A stretch of DNA of 64,000 bases from Mesorhizobium norvegicum (GTDB lineage: Bacteria > Pseudomonadota > Alphaproteobacteria > Rhizobiales > Rhizobiaceae). This document shows positions 44,130-52,561 of this stretch, one piece after another. Each line of letters starts with the position of its first letter. Within the stretch, counting starts at the first letter, position 1. The position numbers and the translations under genes were made by a program. The stretch lies in NCBI RefSeq assembly GCF_004919685.1, contig NZ_SMYZ01000036.1, forward strand, positions 1 to 64,000, given 5' to 3'. The notes under the pieces are model-generated. The model had not been told where the DNA came from, searched no databases, and was given only the letters and a program-made list of their open reading frames with translations.

Positions 44130-45265
44130 GCCACCCGGCGCCCCTGCCGCCAGACGGTGCGCACGACCGGGACATGGTCGTCGACGCGCACGCGCGCCAG
44201 ATCGGCGCGGCGGCCCTGTTCGATGGCGCCGCGGTCGGTCAGGCCAATCGCTTCGGCCGGGTTTTTCGAGACCATGGCGACCGCCTGCGGCAAGGAAATG
44301 CCGTCGACGACGTCGCCGAGGAAGAATGCCGACTGGATCAGGCTGAAGGGAATGTAGTCGGACGACAAGATGTCGAGCAGCCCGTCGCTGGCCAGCGTGC
44401 GGGCCGAGACATTGCCCGAATGCGAGGCGCCGCGCATGACGTTGGGCGCACCCATCAGCACGCCGAGCCCGGCCTCTTTCGAGGCCCTGGCGGCTTCTTC
44501 CGTGGTCGGGAACTCGGCGACGCGCACGCCCTGCTCGATCGCCTCGCCGACATGGCCAATGGTGGCGTCGTCATGGCTGGCCAGCACGATGCCGCGCTCA
44601 TGGCAGGCGGCGGCGATCACCGCGCGGTTCGGTGCAGAATTGCGCGCCGATTCCCCCATCCGCTTTTCGCAGAACACCTTGAAGTCGCGATCGGTCAGCT
44701 TCAGCTTGCGCTGGTAGTAGTAGGCATAGGTTTCGAGATTGACGAACTGGCGCTGGCCGGGCGCATGGTCCATCAGCGATGCCAGTCTGACCCGTTCGTC
44801 GCCGTCGAAATTGGCGAAAGCCTTGAGGCAGTCCGGCGCCGAAACCTCGCAACGCAGATGGATGAAATGGTCGGCGCGCAGACGATCCTGCTGCACGCTG
44901 TCCTCGATCGCATCGGCCAGCTTGCGGATGTCTGTCGATGTCAGGTCGGCATCTTCGTCCATGCCGACGCGCAAGGCGTCGAGCACGGTGGTGATGCCGG
45001 CGGTCGCCACCTGCGCGTCATGGGCGAGCACGGCGGCGATCGGGTTCCAGCGCACCTTCGGCCGCGGCGCGTAGTGGCCTTCGAGATGGTCCGTATGGAG
45101 TTCGACCAGCCCGGGAATGATGTAGTCGCCGCCCATATCCTCGCCGATCCGGCTAGCGCCGGCTTCGATGCCGGCGATAAAGCCGTCGCGCAGCACCAGC
45201 GAACCCTCGACGATCTCGTCGGCAAGCACGATGCGGGCGTTGTGGAGAACAGTCTCGGCGGTCAT
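44126..45265 (-). CDS. phnM: Alpha-D-ribose 1-methylphosphonate 5-triphosphate diphosphatase PhnM
   Basis: A 379-residue amidohydrolase-fold enzyme. It removes pyrophosphate from ribose 1-methylphosphonate 5-triphosphate so that PhnJ can break the C-P bond. The metal site is seen in GLVELHTDHLEGHYAPRP (HxD), a Lys/His region in the middle (CEVSAPDCLKAF), and LASHDDATIGHV with the late His and Asp. The frame is open 90 codons upstream, overlapping DUF1045, but the homology begins MTAETVLHNARIVL at ATG 45265. It is coupled to phnN downstream and 32 bases after DUF1045. Confidence 0.93.
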   Translation of the reverse strand: MTAETVLHNARIVLADEIVEGSLVLRDGFIAGIEAGASRIGEDMGGDYIIPGLVELHTDHLEGHYAPRPKVRWNPIAAVLAHDAQVATAGITTVLDALRVGMDEDADLTSTDIRKLADAIEDSVQQDRLRADHFIHLRCEVSAPDCLKAFANFDGDERVRLASLMDHAPGQRQFVNLETYAYYYQRKLKLTDRDFKVFCEKRMGESARNSAPNRAVIAAACHERGIVLASHDDATIGHVGEAIEQGVRVAEFPTTEEAARASKEAGLGVLMGAPNVMRGASHSGNVSARTLASDGLLDILSSDYIPFSLIQSAFFLGDVVDGISLPQAVAMVSKNPAEAIGLTDRGAIEQGRRADLARVRVDDHVPVVRTVWRQGRRVA

Positions 45266-45297
45266 TTCAGGCAGTCCTTGGTTGTTCCGGCAGGGTA

Positions 45298-46005
45298 TCA
45301 GGCAGTTTTTCTGGCCGGGCGGCGCCCGAGCGCGTGATGCGAGAGCACCATGAACGGTGCGCCCGGTTCGGTTTCGACAAACAATGTCAGCGCATCCACC
45401 AGCACCGGCTGTCGCAGAATGTCCGCGAACAGACCGTCGATTGCTGCGCGCAAACGAGGGCTTTCCTGTGACGCTGCACGGCCGGACAGCGTCATGTGGA
45501 AGCGAAAGGTTTCGAAGACATAGGGGTAGCCCCATTGGCAGAGATTGCGGAACTCGGCCGGCTTCAGCGAATCCGGGCTGCGCCGCTCGATTTCCGCCTC
45601 GGTCAGCGGCGCGCGAAAGCGGTCGAAGCCGAGCACCACATCATCGGCGAACCGGTTGAGCGCCGGCAGCGGTCCTTCCGGCACCAGTGCGAAGAAGCCG
45701 TCGATCTGGCTGACGACGAGACGCGGTATGGTCACCACCGGCGTCGCCTCGGCAAAATGGTCGAGTGCGGCGCGCAGCGAGGCTTCCGTCTCGTTCGCGG
45801 CCAACCGGAAAGGGGCTTTCAGCGTCGCGTGGAAACCATAGCGGCGCGCCGAAGCGGTGTGGAAGGCGACTTCCGCCGCCGACAGGTCGGCCACCGCCTC
45901 AACCGGCCTCGTCGCGGCGCCGAACGGGTCGCGGCCGAGCCAGTTGGCAGCGATCCGCGCCAGTGGTTCGTCCTGCCGGGGGGTGAAATAGATGGCGTAG
46001 CGCAT
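45298..46005 (-). CDS. DUF1045 phosphonate-associated 2H phosphoesterase
   Basis: A 235-residue protein with two HxT motifs (FHATLKAPFRL near residue 58 and FHMTLSGRA near 170), the signature of the 2H phosphoesterase superfamily. The DUF1045 branch is regularly encoded beside phnM and phnN in alphaproteobacteria. It probably hydrolyses a cyclic phosphate of ribose during phosphonate degradation, the role taken by PhnP in E. coli; this is inference from family and context. It starts the short phn operon on the minus strand. I could not find a convincing PHO box before it. Confidence 0.85.
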   Translation of the reverse strand: MRYAIYFTPRQDEPLARIAANWLGRDPFGAATRPVEAVADLSAAEVAFHTASARRYGFHATLKAPFRLAANETEASLRAALDHFAEATPVVTIPRLVVSQIDGFFALVPEGPLPALNRFADDVVLGFDRFRAPLTEAEIERRSPDSLKPAEFRNLCQWGYPYVFETFRFHMTLSGRAASQESPRLRAAIDGLFADILRQPVLVDALTLFVETEPGAPFMVLSHHALGRRPARKTA

Positions 46006-46157
46006 AGGTAGTCCTCGTCAGTCCCGCTGCCATAGGTGATTTCCATGACGGATTGACGAAGCTTTGAAGGGTTTTCGAAGGCAAATCGACCCAGAAGGTC
46101 TTTAGCCGACGATTTTTCCATGTTGGACCAATAGCTTTTGCCGGAGCGGCTGATGGG

Positions 46158-46970
46158 TCAGGCCTTCATCAGCCATTCGTGCTCGGGTGCATTGTGGAAT
46201 TTCCACGTCCGCTTCGGTCCGGCCATCACGTTGAGATAGTAGAGGTCGTAGCCGTGGCAGGCGGCGCAGGGGTGATAGCCCTTGGGCACCAGCACGACAT
46301 CGCCATCCTCGATCGCCATCGCCTCATCCAGCGCGCGATGGCCGTTCTTGTCGGCGTCGGTGTAGACGCGCTGGAAAGCAAAACCCTGCGGCGGGTTGAG
46401 GCGGTGATAGTAGGTTTCCTCGAGGTAGGATTCAGCGGGCAGATTGTCCTGGTCGTGCTTGTGCGGCGGATAGCTCGACGTATGCCCGCCGGGCGTGATG
46501 ACCTCGACCACCAGCAGCGAATCGGCCGGCTTGCCCTCCGGCAATATGTTGGTGACGTAGCGCGTGTTGGTGCCCTTGCCGCGCACCTCCTGGCCAAGAT
46601 CGTCCGGTGCGATCACCCGCACCGGCAGACCGCCGCCAAGGCCCGGCGCCGAGCAGACCGCGAGTTCCAGCTCGGTATCTGCGGTCACCGACCAGTCCGA
46701 AGCCTCAGGGACGTAGACCGACCACGGCTTGCCCTCGAAGGGTGACATGCGCTCGCCGAGCAGGCCGAGGTCCTTGCCGCCGGCGGACGCCTTGCCCTTG
46801 CCGGTGACGAACACCAGGCAGACTTCGCGATCATCCGTTTTTCCGAAGGCACTCTCGCCGGGCTTCAGCCGATGCAGGTCGAAACCGACATAAGTCCAAC
46901 CCGCGATTTGCGGTGTCACATGGGCGACCCGGCCATGGCCCTTGTTGGCTTTGACGAGCAGCTTCGACAT
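46158..46970 (-). CDS. iolB: 5-deoxy-glucuronate isomerase IolB
   Basis: A 270-residue cupin-type isomerase that converts 5-deoxy-D-glucuronate to 2-deoxy-5-keto-D-gluconate in myo-inositol breakdown. The metal-binding cluster is visible: SSYPPHKHD with two His, a Glu in YLEETYYHRLNP and a late His in KGYHPCAACHGYD. Homology begins MSKLLVKANKG at ATG 46970; the frame is open 19 codons further. It is the last iol gene on the minus strand, separated from iolE by a small membrane gene and a long repeat. Confidence 0.94.
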   Translation of the reverse strand: MSKLLVKANKGHGRVAHVTPQIAGWTYVGFDLHRLKPGESAFGKTDDREVCLVFVTGKGKASAGGKDLGLLGERMSPFEGKPWSVYVPEASDWSVTADTELELAVCSAPGLGGGLPVRVIAPDDLGQEVRGKGTNTRYVTNILPEGKPADSLLVVEVITPGGHTSSYPPHKHDQDNLPAESYLEETYYHRLNPPQGFAFQRVYTDADKNGHRALDEAMAIEDGDVVLVPKGYHPCAACHGYDLYYLNVMAGPKRTWKFHNAPEHEWLMKA

Positions 46971-47018
46971 TTTTGTCTCTCCTATCGCAAATCTTCGAGA
47001 TCGGCCGAAGCCTCCCAA

Positions 47019-47207
47019 CTTCGTCATCCTAGGGCGTAGCAGGAGCGAAGCTCCGTCGCGAAGACCCTAGGATCCATGCCGTAACCTCAGTCCAAGAGCG
47101 CAGCGGAACGGAATTCCGCACCGTCATACCACCTTCAAAGTCATGGCATGGATCCTAGGGTCTGCGCCGCGTCGCTGCGCTCCTTGCTCCGCCCTAGGAT
47201 GACGAAG
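47019..47207. repeat. Complete 189-base mosaic palindromic repeat
   Basis: It is bounded by 16-base terminal inverted repeats, CTTCGTCATCCTAGGG and CCCTAGGATGACGAAG. Each end folds into its own stem, and the middle carries ATCCATGCC/GGCATGGAT and CGGAATTCCG dyads. Other copies lie at 62528-62715, 21872-22018 with 22124-22167, 38556-38611 and 1-112. It has no coding capacity and no flanking transposase. The structure is reminiscent of RIME-type rhizobial mosaic elements. Confidence 0.85.
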
Positions 47208-47247
47208 TGAGAAACACTGCAAGCTAATCGCCAACGCATGCGATCAG

Positions 47248-47466
47248 TTACTCCTTCGGTTCGGGCTCGGCCGCCGCCTTGCTCTCGTCGGCCGGCTTGT
47301 AGAGATAAAAAAACTGCCAGACGGCGTAGCCGGCGAAGCCGAGCGCAAGCACGCCCCAGAACGGCGTGCCGGTGGCGAACTCGATGATCGACCAGATGAC
47401 GCAGACCGCGACGACGGCGACACGCCGCCACAAAGGCCGGAAGAAGGGGTGCTCGTAATCTTTCAT
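47248..47466 (-). CDS. Small membrane protein inside the iol cluster (DUF3329-like)
   Basis: A 72-residue protein. A charged N-terminus (MKDYEHPFFRPLWRRV) is followed by two hydrophobic helices (VAVVAVCVIWSIIEFATG and FWGVLALGFAGYAVWQFFYL) and an acidic, lysine-rich tail. It resembles small DUF3329 proteins of rhizobia as I remember them. Its position between iolE and iolB is suggestive but its function is unknown. Confidence 0.65.
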   Translation of the reverse strand: MKDYEHPFFRPLWRRVAVVAVCVIWSIIEFATGTPFWGVLALGFAGYAVWQFFYLYKPADESKAAAEPEPKE

Positions 47467-47533
47467 CGGGCCAATCTACAGCAATCGGCTTCGCCGGGAA
47501 CCCATCGCATCAGGCATACGGAAGACCCTAGCC

Positions 47534-48451
47534 CTAGGCATTGGGAAAGCCTTGCGTCTCGACCGTGTAGCCTGCGGCGGTCATCACGCGCATCAATTCC
47601 TTGTAGCCGACTTGAGCCATCCTGAGTGGCGGGTTCTTCTTCGGGTCCTGCTCTGCCTCGACGACGAACCAGCCCTCATAGCCATGGTCGGCAAAACGCT
47701 GCACGATGGCGCCGAAATCCAGCGAACCATCGCCCGGCACGGTGAAGGCGCCCAGCGCCACGGCGTCGAGGAAGGACTGTTTCGTGCGGTCGAGTCTGTC
47801 GATCACGCCCATGCGCACATCCTTCACATGCACATGGCTGATGCGCGTGTGATGGTTGTCGATAGCGCGCAGAACGTCGCCGCCGGCAAAGGCCAGATGG
47901 CCGGCATCGAGCAGCAGCGGAATGCCGGCTCCGGAATAGCGCATGAACGCATCAAGTTCCGGCTCGGTCTCGACCACCGCCGCCATGTGGTGATGATAGG
48001 AAAGCGGCATGCCTTGCTCGGCGCACCATTCGCCAAACTCGGTCAGGCGCTTCGCATAGGCCTTCATCTCGTCATCCGACAGCTTCGGCTTGGTGGCGAG
48101 CGGCTTCGAGCGGTCGCCCTGGATCGAGCGACCGACCTCGCCATAGACGATGCAAGGCGCGTTCACGGCCTTGAACAGGTCGATCATCGGCTGGATGCGA
48201 TCCTTGTTGTCGGCCATCTCCCCATCGACCAGCGTGCCCGAGAACCAGCCACCGCACAGCGTCACGTCGGCTGCCTTCAGGATCGGCAGCATGACATCGG
48301 GATCATTGGGAAAGCGCCGGCCCATCTCCATGCCGGTGAAACCGGCCGAGCGCGACTGGCGCAAACACTCTTCCAGCGACACGTCATCGCTGAGTTCCGC
48401 AAGATCGTCGTTCCACCACGCAATGGGGGACATACCCAGTTTGGCTTTCAA
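47534..48451 (-). CDS. iolE: Myo-inosose-2 dehydratase IolE
   Basis: A 305-residue xylose-isomerase-like TIM barrel that dehydrates 2-keto-myo-inositol to 3D-(3,5/4)-trihydroxycyclohexane-1,2-dione. Family segments are visible: IAWWNDDLAELSDDVSLEEC, MEMGRRFP, LSYHHHMAAVVE, LLLDAGHLAFAGGD and ISHVHVKDVR, which carry metal ligands, and a C-terminal GWFVVEAEQDPKKNPPL. It follows iolD by 116 bases, a gap that holds a strong hairpin. Confidence 0.95.
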   Translation of the reverse strand: MKAKLGMSPIAWWNDDLAELSDDVSLEECLRQSRSAGFTGMEMGRRFPNDPDVMLPILKAADVTLCGGWFSGTLVDGEMADNKDRIQPMIDLFKAVNAPCIVYGEVGRSIQGDRSKPLATKPKLSDDEMKAYAKRLTEFGEWCAEQGMPLSYHHHMAAVVETEPELDAFMRYSGAGIPLLLDAGHLAFAGGDVLRAIDNHHTRISHVHVKDVRMGVIDRLDRTKQSFLDAVALGAFTVPGDGSLDFGAIVQRFADHGYEGWFVVEAEQDPKKNPPLRMAQVGYKELMRVMTAAGYTVETQGFPNA

Positions 48452-48521
48452 GTCGTCGCTCCGGTCCTAAAACAGTTCATTTCTTGCTCGTTGGCGCCGC
48501 CCCTCATCTGCCTGCCGGCAT

Positions 48522-48547
48522 CTTCTCCCCGTATAGACGGGGAGAAG
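48522..48547. repeat. Strong hairpin CTTCTCCCCGT/ACGGGGAGAAG between iolD and iolE
   Basis: Two perfect 11-base arms with a four-base loop. The word is a common short intergenic dyad in rhizobia as I recall. It lies just after the iolD stop and may tune iolE expression or stabilise the upstream message. Confidence 0.6.
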
Positions 48548-48567
48548 GAGGAGCTTCAGCGCCTATA

Positions 48568-50418
48568 TCAATCGCCAATGGTCTGCATCTGCCGTTTTTC
48601 GTCATATGCCTTGCGCGCCGCGTTGACCTGTGGCCGTGCCGACACTTCCGGCACCGCCACATCCCACCAGTGACCGCCGGCATCGGTGGAAACCAGCGGG
48701 TCGGTGTCGATGACCAGCACCGTGGTGCGCGTATTCTTCTTGGCTTGTGCCAGCGCGTTTTCCAGCCCGGCAATCGACGGCACTTTCTCTGATATCGCGC
48801 CCATGCTCGCCGCATGCGCGGCGAAGTCGATGTCGGGCAGCACCTCGTGGCGCGAGTCCTTCAGGAGGTTGTTGAAGTTGGCGCCGCCGGTCGCCATCTG
48901 CAGCCGGTTGATGCAGCCATAGCCGCGGTTGTCGAGCAGCACGATGGTGAGCTTGAGGCCGAGCATCACCGAGGTGGCGATCTCCGAATTCAGCATCAAA
49001 TAGGAGCCGTCGCCGATCATGACGACAACCTCCTCGCCGGGCTTGGCCATCTTGGTGCCGAGCCCGCCGGCAATCTCGTAGCCCATGGTCGAGAAGCCGT
49101 ATTCGGCGTGGTAGGAGCCGGGCGCGCCAGCCTGCCATAGCTTGTGCAACTCGCCCGGCAGGCCGCCTGCGGCATGCAAAAGCGTCACGCCAGAGCCCAT
49201 CGCGCGCTGTACGGCGCCGATCACCTGCGCGTCGGAGGGATAGGCGGCATTGGTCGACGCCGTCACCTTGGCCGCCTCGGTCTGCCAGGCCTTCTTGCCG
49301 GCGGCCGCATTGTCGGTCCAGGTGGAAGGTGCCTTCCAGCCCTTCAGCGCAGCACCCAGTTCAGCCAGACCTTCGGCCGCATCGGCAACCAGCGGCAGCG
49401 CCCGGTGCTTGCCGGCGTCGAAAGGCTGCACGTTGAGCCCGATAATGGTCTTGCCGGAATTCTTGAACAGCGCCCACGAGCCGGTGGTGAAATCCTGCAG
49501 CCGCGTGCCGATGGCCAGCACGACATCGGCTTCCTCAGCCAGCCGGTTGGCGGCAGACGTGCCGGTGACGCCGACCGCCGCCATGTTGAGCGGATGATCG
49601 TCCGGCAGCGAGGATTTGCCGCCTTGCGTCTCGCAGGCAGGAATGCCGGCGCTTTCGGCGAATTTGGCCAGTTCATCCGAGGCCTGCGAGTAGAGAACAC
49701 CGCCGCCGGCGATGATCAGCGGTTTTTTCGCACCCTTGAGCGCGGTGACTGCGGCCGCCAATTCATGGCGGTCCGGGCGCGGCCGGCGCTGGTGCCAGAC
49801 CCGCTCGGCAAAGAAGCTCTCGGGATAATCATAGGCCTCGGCCTGGACGTCCTGGCAAAGCGACAGCGTCACCGGCCCGCATTCGGCCGGATCGGTCAGC
49901 ACGGCCATGGCGCGGCTGAGCGCGGGAATAATCTGCTCCGGCCGGGTGATGCGGTCGAAATAGCGCGACACCGGACGGAAGCAGTCATTGACCGTCGCCG
50001 TGCCGTCGGAGAAATCCTCGGCCTGCTGCAGCACCGGATCGGGGATGCGGTTTGCGAAGACGTCGCCCGGCAGAAACAGGACGGGCAACCTGTTTACGTG
50101 GGCGAGCGCTGCCGCCGTCACCATGTTGAGCGCGCCCGGACCGATCGAAGAGGTCGCGGCCATGAAGCGGCGGCGGAAATTGGCCTTGGCATACGCGATC
50201 GCCGCATGCGCCATCGCCTGCTCATTGTGGGCGCGGAAGGTAAGCAATTCGTCGCGCACCTGGTAGAGCGCCTCGCCGATGCCGGCGACATTGCCGTGGC
50301 CGAAGATTGCCCAGACGCCGCCGAAGATCGGGACTTGTCTGCCGTCGATCTCGGTCATCTGGCGGGACAGGAAGCGGGTCAGCGCCTGCGCCATCGTCAG
50401 GCGGATTGTCTTGCTCAT
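48568..50418 (-). CDS. iolD: 3D-(3,5/4)-trihydroxycyclohexane-1,2-dione hydrolase IolD
   Basis: A 616-residue thiamine-diphosphate enzyme that opens the inositol ring to give 5-deoxyglucuronate. It has an N-terminal pyrimidine domain (GHGNVAGIGEALYQV, RAHNEQAMAHAAIAYAKAN), a central domain with PLIIAGGGVLYSQ, and a C-terminal pyrophosphate domain (MIGDGSYLMLNSEI ... LLDNRGYGCINRLQ). ATG 50418 follows GGAGGAAACC; an upstream open stretch is not part of the family. It is the second gene of iolC-iolD-iolE. Confidence 0.95.
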   Translation of the reverse strand: MSKTIRLTMAQALTRFLSRQMTEIDGRQVPIFGGVWAIFGHGNVAGIGEALYQVRDELLTFRAHNEQAMAHAAIAYAKANFRRRFMAATSSIGPGALNMVTAAALAHVNRLPVLFLPGDVFANRIPDPVLQQAEDFSDGTATVNDCFRPVSRYFDRITRPEQIIPALSRAMAVLTDPAECGPVTLSLCQDVQAEAYDYPESFFAERVWHQRRPRPDRHELAAAVTALKGAKKPLIIAGGGVLYSQASDELAKFAESAGIPACETQGGKSSLPDDHPLNMAAVGVTGTSAANRLAEEADVVLAIGTRLQDFTTGSWALFKNSGKTIIGLNVQPFDAGKHRALPLVADAAEGLAELGAALKGWKAPSTWTDNAAAGKKAWQTEAAKVTASTNAAYPSDAQVIGAVQRAMGSGVTLLHAAGGLPGELHKLWQAGAPGSYHAEYGFSTMGYEIAGGLGTKMAKPGEEVVVMIGDGSYLMLNSEIATSVMLGLKLTIVLLDNRGYGCINRLQMATGGANFNNLLKDSRHEVLPDIDFAAHAASMGAISEKVPSIAGLENALAQAKKNTRTTVLVIDTDPLVSTDAGGHWWDVAVPEVSARPQVNAARKAYDEKRQMQTIGD

Positions 50419-50453
50419 GGTGGTTTCCTCCGCAGTCCTTGTGCCGCGCCTTC

Positions 50454-52388
50454 TTATGCCGCTTTGCGGCCGCGCGCGGCAAGCCACGCTTCGGTTAGCT
50501 GTTCGAAGCGCTGCGCCATGTCGGCGATGGCCTCGTCATCCGATATCTTGCCGGCCAGCCATTGTTCGGCTGCGTGGACGAAGATGGTGCGGCCGACGGC
50601 AAAGCCCTTGACGATGGGTGCCTTGGCGGTAGCGGCGAAAGCCGCCTCCAGCTCGTCCTGCGGCGCCTCCAGGCCAAGCAGCACGACCCCCCGGCACCAT
50701 GGATCGTGCTTCAAGATCACCGCTTCGATCTTCGCCCAGGCACCGGCCGAAGCCTGCGGCTCGAGCTTCCACCAGTCCGGCTTGATGCCGAGCGCATAGA
50801 GCTCCTCCAGCGCGCGCGGGATGGTCGTGTCGTCGAGCTTGCCATGCTTGCCGGCAATGATCTCGATGAGAAGTTCTCTGCCCACTTTCCGCGCGCCTTC
50901 GAACAGCGCGCGCAGCTTCTGCTGCTGTTCTTCCTTGAGCGCCGGCGGATCGTCGGGATGATAGAAGCACAGGCACTTGATGCAATGATCGACCGGCCAT
51001 TCGGTGAGCTGCGAGCCGATGTCCTGCGAGAATTCGAAGCGCAGCGGCCGCGAGCCCGGCAGCTCCACCGGCCGACCTAGCCAGGCAAAGGGATGACGGG
51101 CGAATTCGAACATCGCCTTGCGGCCATGTTTTTCGTCGATCAGCATGCCGTAGCCGTCGCGTCCGGCGGCGACCTTCGCCGCCGCCTTGACCGCCAGCAC
51201 CTTGAAATCATGGATGCGTGCCGGATCGGCACCAGCCTTTGCCGCCACATCCTCGAGCTGCACGCGGTGGTCGCAAGCAAGCGCCATCAGCGAGGGAATG
51301 TCGCGCTGGCGCGTCGTTGCCCAATGGATGTGGTTGATCGCCTCGTCCTTGCGCAGCGCCAGATGCTTGCTGCCGTTCTTGAGGAAGAACTGCAGCTCCT
51401 CGAAGGTCGGATATTCCGGCGCGCAGAGCAGCCGCGACACGGCGAAGGCGCCGCAGGCGTTGGCCCAGGTCGCGGCCGTCGCATGGTCTTCGCCGCCCAG
51501 CCAGCCGCGCAGGAAGCCGGACATGAAGGCGTCGCCGGCGCCCAGCACATTGTAGATCTCGATCGGAAACCCCTTGCCGACGATGCCGTCCTCGAGATCG
51601 TCGCTGATCGGTCCGTCATAGACGATGCAGCCCATGGCGCCGCGCTTCAGAACGATGGTGGCGGACGATAGCGAGCGGATCATCTTCAAGGCACTCAGGC
51701 AATCATCGGCGCCCGACGCGATCATGATCTCTTCCTCGGTGCCGACGATGAGGTCGCAATCGGACAGCACCGTCTTCAGCTGGGCCGAGACCCGGTCCGA
51801 TTTCACATAGCGCTCGAACCCTTCGGCATGACCGGCCAGACCCCACAGATTGGGTCGGTAGTCGATGTCGAACACCACCTTGCCGCCCTTGGCCTTCATG
51901 ATGCGGATCGCCTTGCGCTGGGCGGCATCGCTGTTGGGCCTAGAAAAATGCGTGCCGGTGACGACGATCGACCGGGCCGAGGCGATGAAGGCCTCATCGA
52001 TGTCTTCCGGCGCCAGCGCCATGTCGGCGCAGTCCGAGCGGTAGAAGATCATCGGCGAAACGCCTTCGTCCTCGACCGACAGCAGCACCAAAGCGGTCAG
52101 CCGCTCCTTGTCGGTCTTCAGCCCGTCGACGTTGACGCCTTCACGCGTCAGCTGCTCGCGGATAAAGCGCCCCATCTGTTCGTCGCCGACCCGGGTCAGC
52201 AGCGCCGAGCGCAGGCCGAGCCGAGCGGTGCCGACCGAAATGTTGGCCGGGCAGCCGCCGACCGACTTGGCGAAGGAGGTGATGTCCTCCAGCCGCGAGC
52301 CGATCTGCTGGCCATAAAGGTCGACGGAAGCGCGACCGATGGTGATGACGTCGAGCGGCGCCTGTTTCGCGTCCACGGCTTCGCTCAT
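50454..52388 (-). CDS. iolC: 5-dehydro-2-deoxygluconokinase IolC fused to a DUF2090 aldolase-like domain
   Basis: A 644-residue two-domain protein. Residues 1-330 are a PfkB-type sugar kinase (SVGGCPANISVGTARLG; ATP site with NVLGAGDAFMSGFLRGWLGG) that phosphorylates 2-deoxy-5-keto-gluconate. Residues 340-644 are the DUF2090 domain (MALACDHRVQLEDVA, IKCLCFYHPDD, IEIIAGKHGK, KPDWWKLEP), a barrel annotated as the 5-dehydro-2-deoxyphosphogluconate aldolase partner. The fusion is standard in Rhizobiales, so one protein may cover both the IolC and IolJ steps. It is the first gene of the iol operon, with two candidate IolR dyads upstream. Confidence 0.94.
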   Translation of the reverse strand: MSEAVDAKQAPLDVITIGRASVDLYGQQIGSRLEDITSFAKSVGGCPANISVGTARLGLRSALLTRVGDEQMGRFIREQLTREGVNVDGLKTDKERLTALVLLSVEDEGVSPMIFYRSDCADMALAPEDIDEAFIASARSIVVTGTHFSRPNSDAAQRKAIRIMKAKGGKVVFDIDYRPNLWGLAGHAEGFERYVKSDRVSAQLKTVLSDCDLIVGTEEEIMIASGADDCLSALKMIRSLSSATIVLKRGAMGCIVYDGPISDDLEDGIVGKGFPIEIYNVLGAGDAFMSGFLRGWLGGEDHATAATWANACGAFAVSRLLCAPEYPTFEELQFFLKNGSKHLALRKDEAINHIHWATTRQRDIPSLMALACDHRVQLEDVAAKAGADPARIHDFKVLAVKAAAKVAAGRDGYGMLIDEKHGRKAMFEFARHPFAWLGRPVELPGSRPLRFEFSQDIGSQLTEWPVDHCIKCLCFYHPDDPPALKEEQQQKLRALFEGARKVGRELLIEIIAGKHGKLDDTTIPRALEELYALGIKPDWWKLEPQASAGAWAKIEAVILKHDPWCRGVVLLGLEAPQDELEAAFAATAKAPIVKGFAVGRTIFVHAAEQWLAGKISDDEAIADMAQRFEQLTEAWLAARGRKAA

Positions 52389-52454
52389 TGGAACCTCCCG
52401 TCGGCCTTGTTGTTTTGGGGTACACGCGCGAGCGGCAGCGTGGCGCCGGGAATA

Positions 52455-52470
52455 TGAAATAATAATTCCA
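52455..52470. promoter_or_regulatory. Candidate IolR site TGAAATAATAATTCCA
   Basis: A 16-base dyad with one mismatch (TGAAAT/ATTCCA) about 70 bases before iolC. It pairs with a second similar dyad 30 bases further upstream. An RpiR-type IolR gene lies in the same cluster. Confidence 0.5.
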
Positions 52471-52485
52471 ATACATAGTCAATAT

Positions 52486-52499
52486 GGAATGAGCATTCC
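52486..52499. promoter_or_regulatory. Candidate IolR site GGAATGAGCATTCC
   Basis: A 14-base dyad, GGAATG/CATTCC, about 100 bases before iolC on the minus strand and 30 bases from the first site. The spacing is close to three helix turns, suitable for cooperative binding. Confidence 0.55.
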
Positions 52500-52561
52500 T
52501 TCTGTGAAAAGTGCCACCAGGTGTCGCGTGCGGGAAGAGACTTTGGCGGGTCTGGCTCCGT

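Noticed and set aside
46006..46157. PHO box before the DUF1045-phnM-phnN operon
   Set aside because: Two GTCA-like half sites exist on the minus strand, but the spacing does not fit the 11-base repeat of PhoB sites.
49144..50799. 551-codon plus-strand open frame
   Set aside because: It is the complement of iolD and the end of iolC; there are no recognisable domains.
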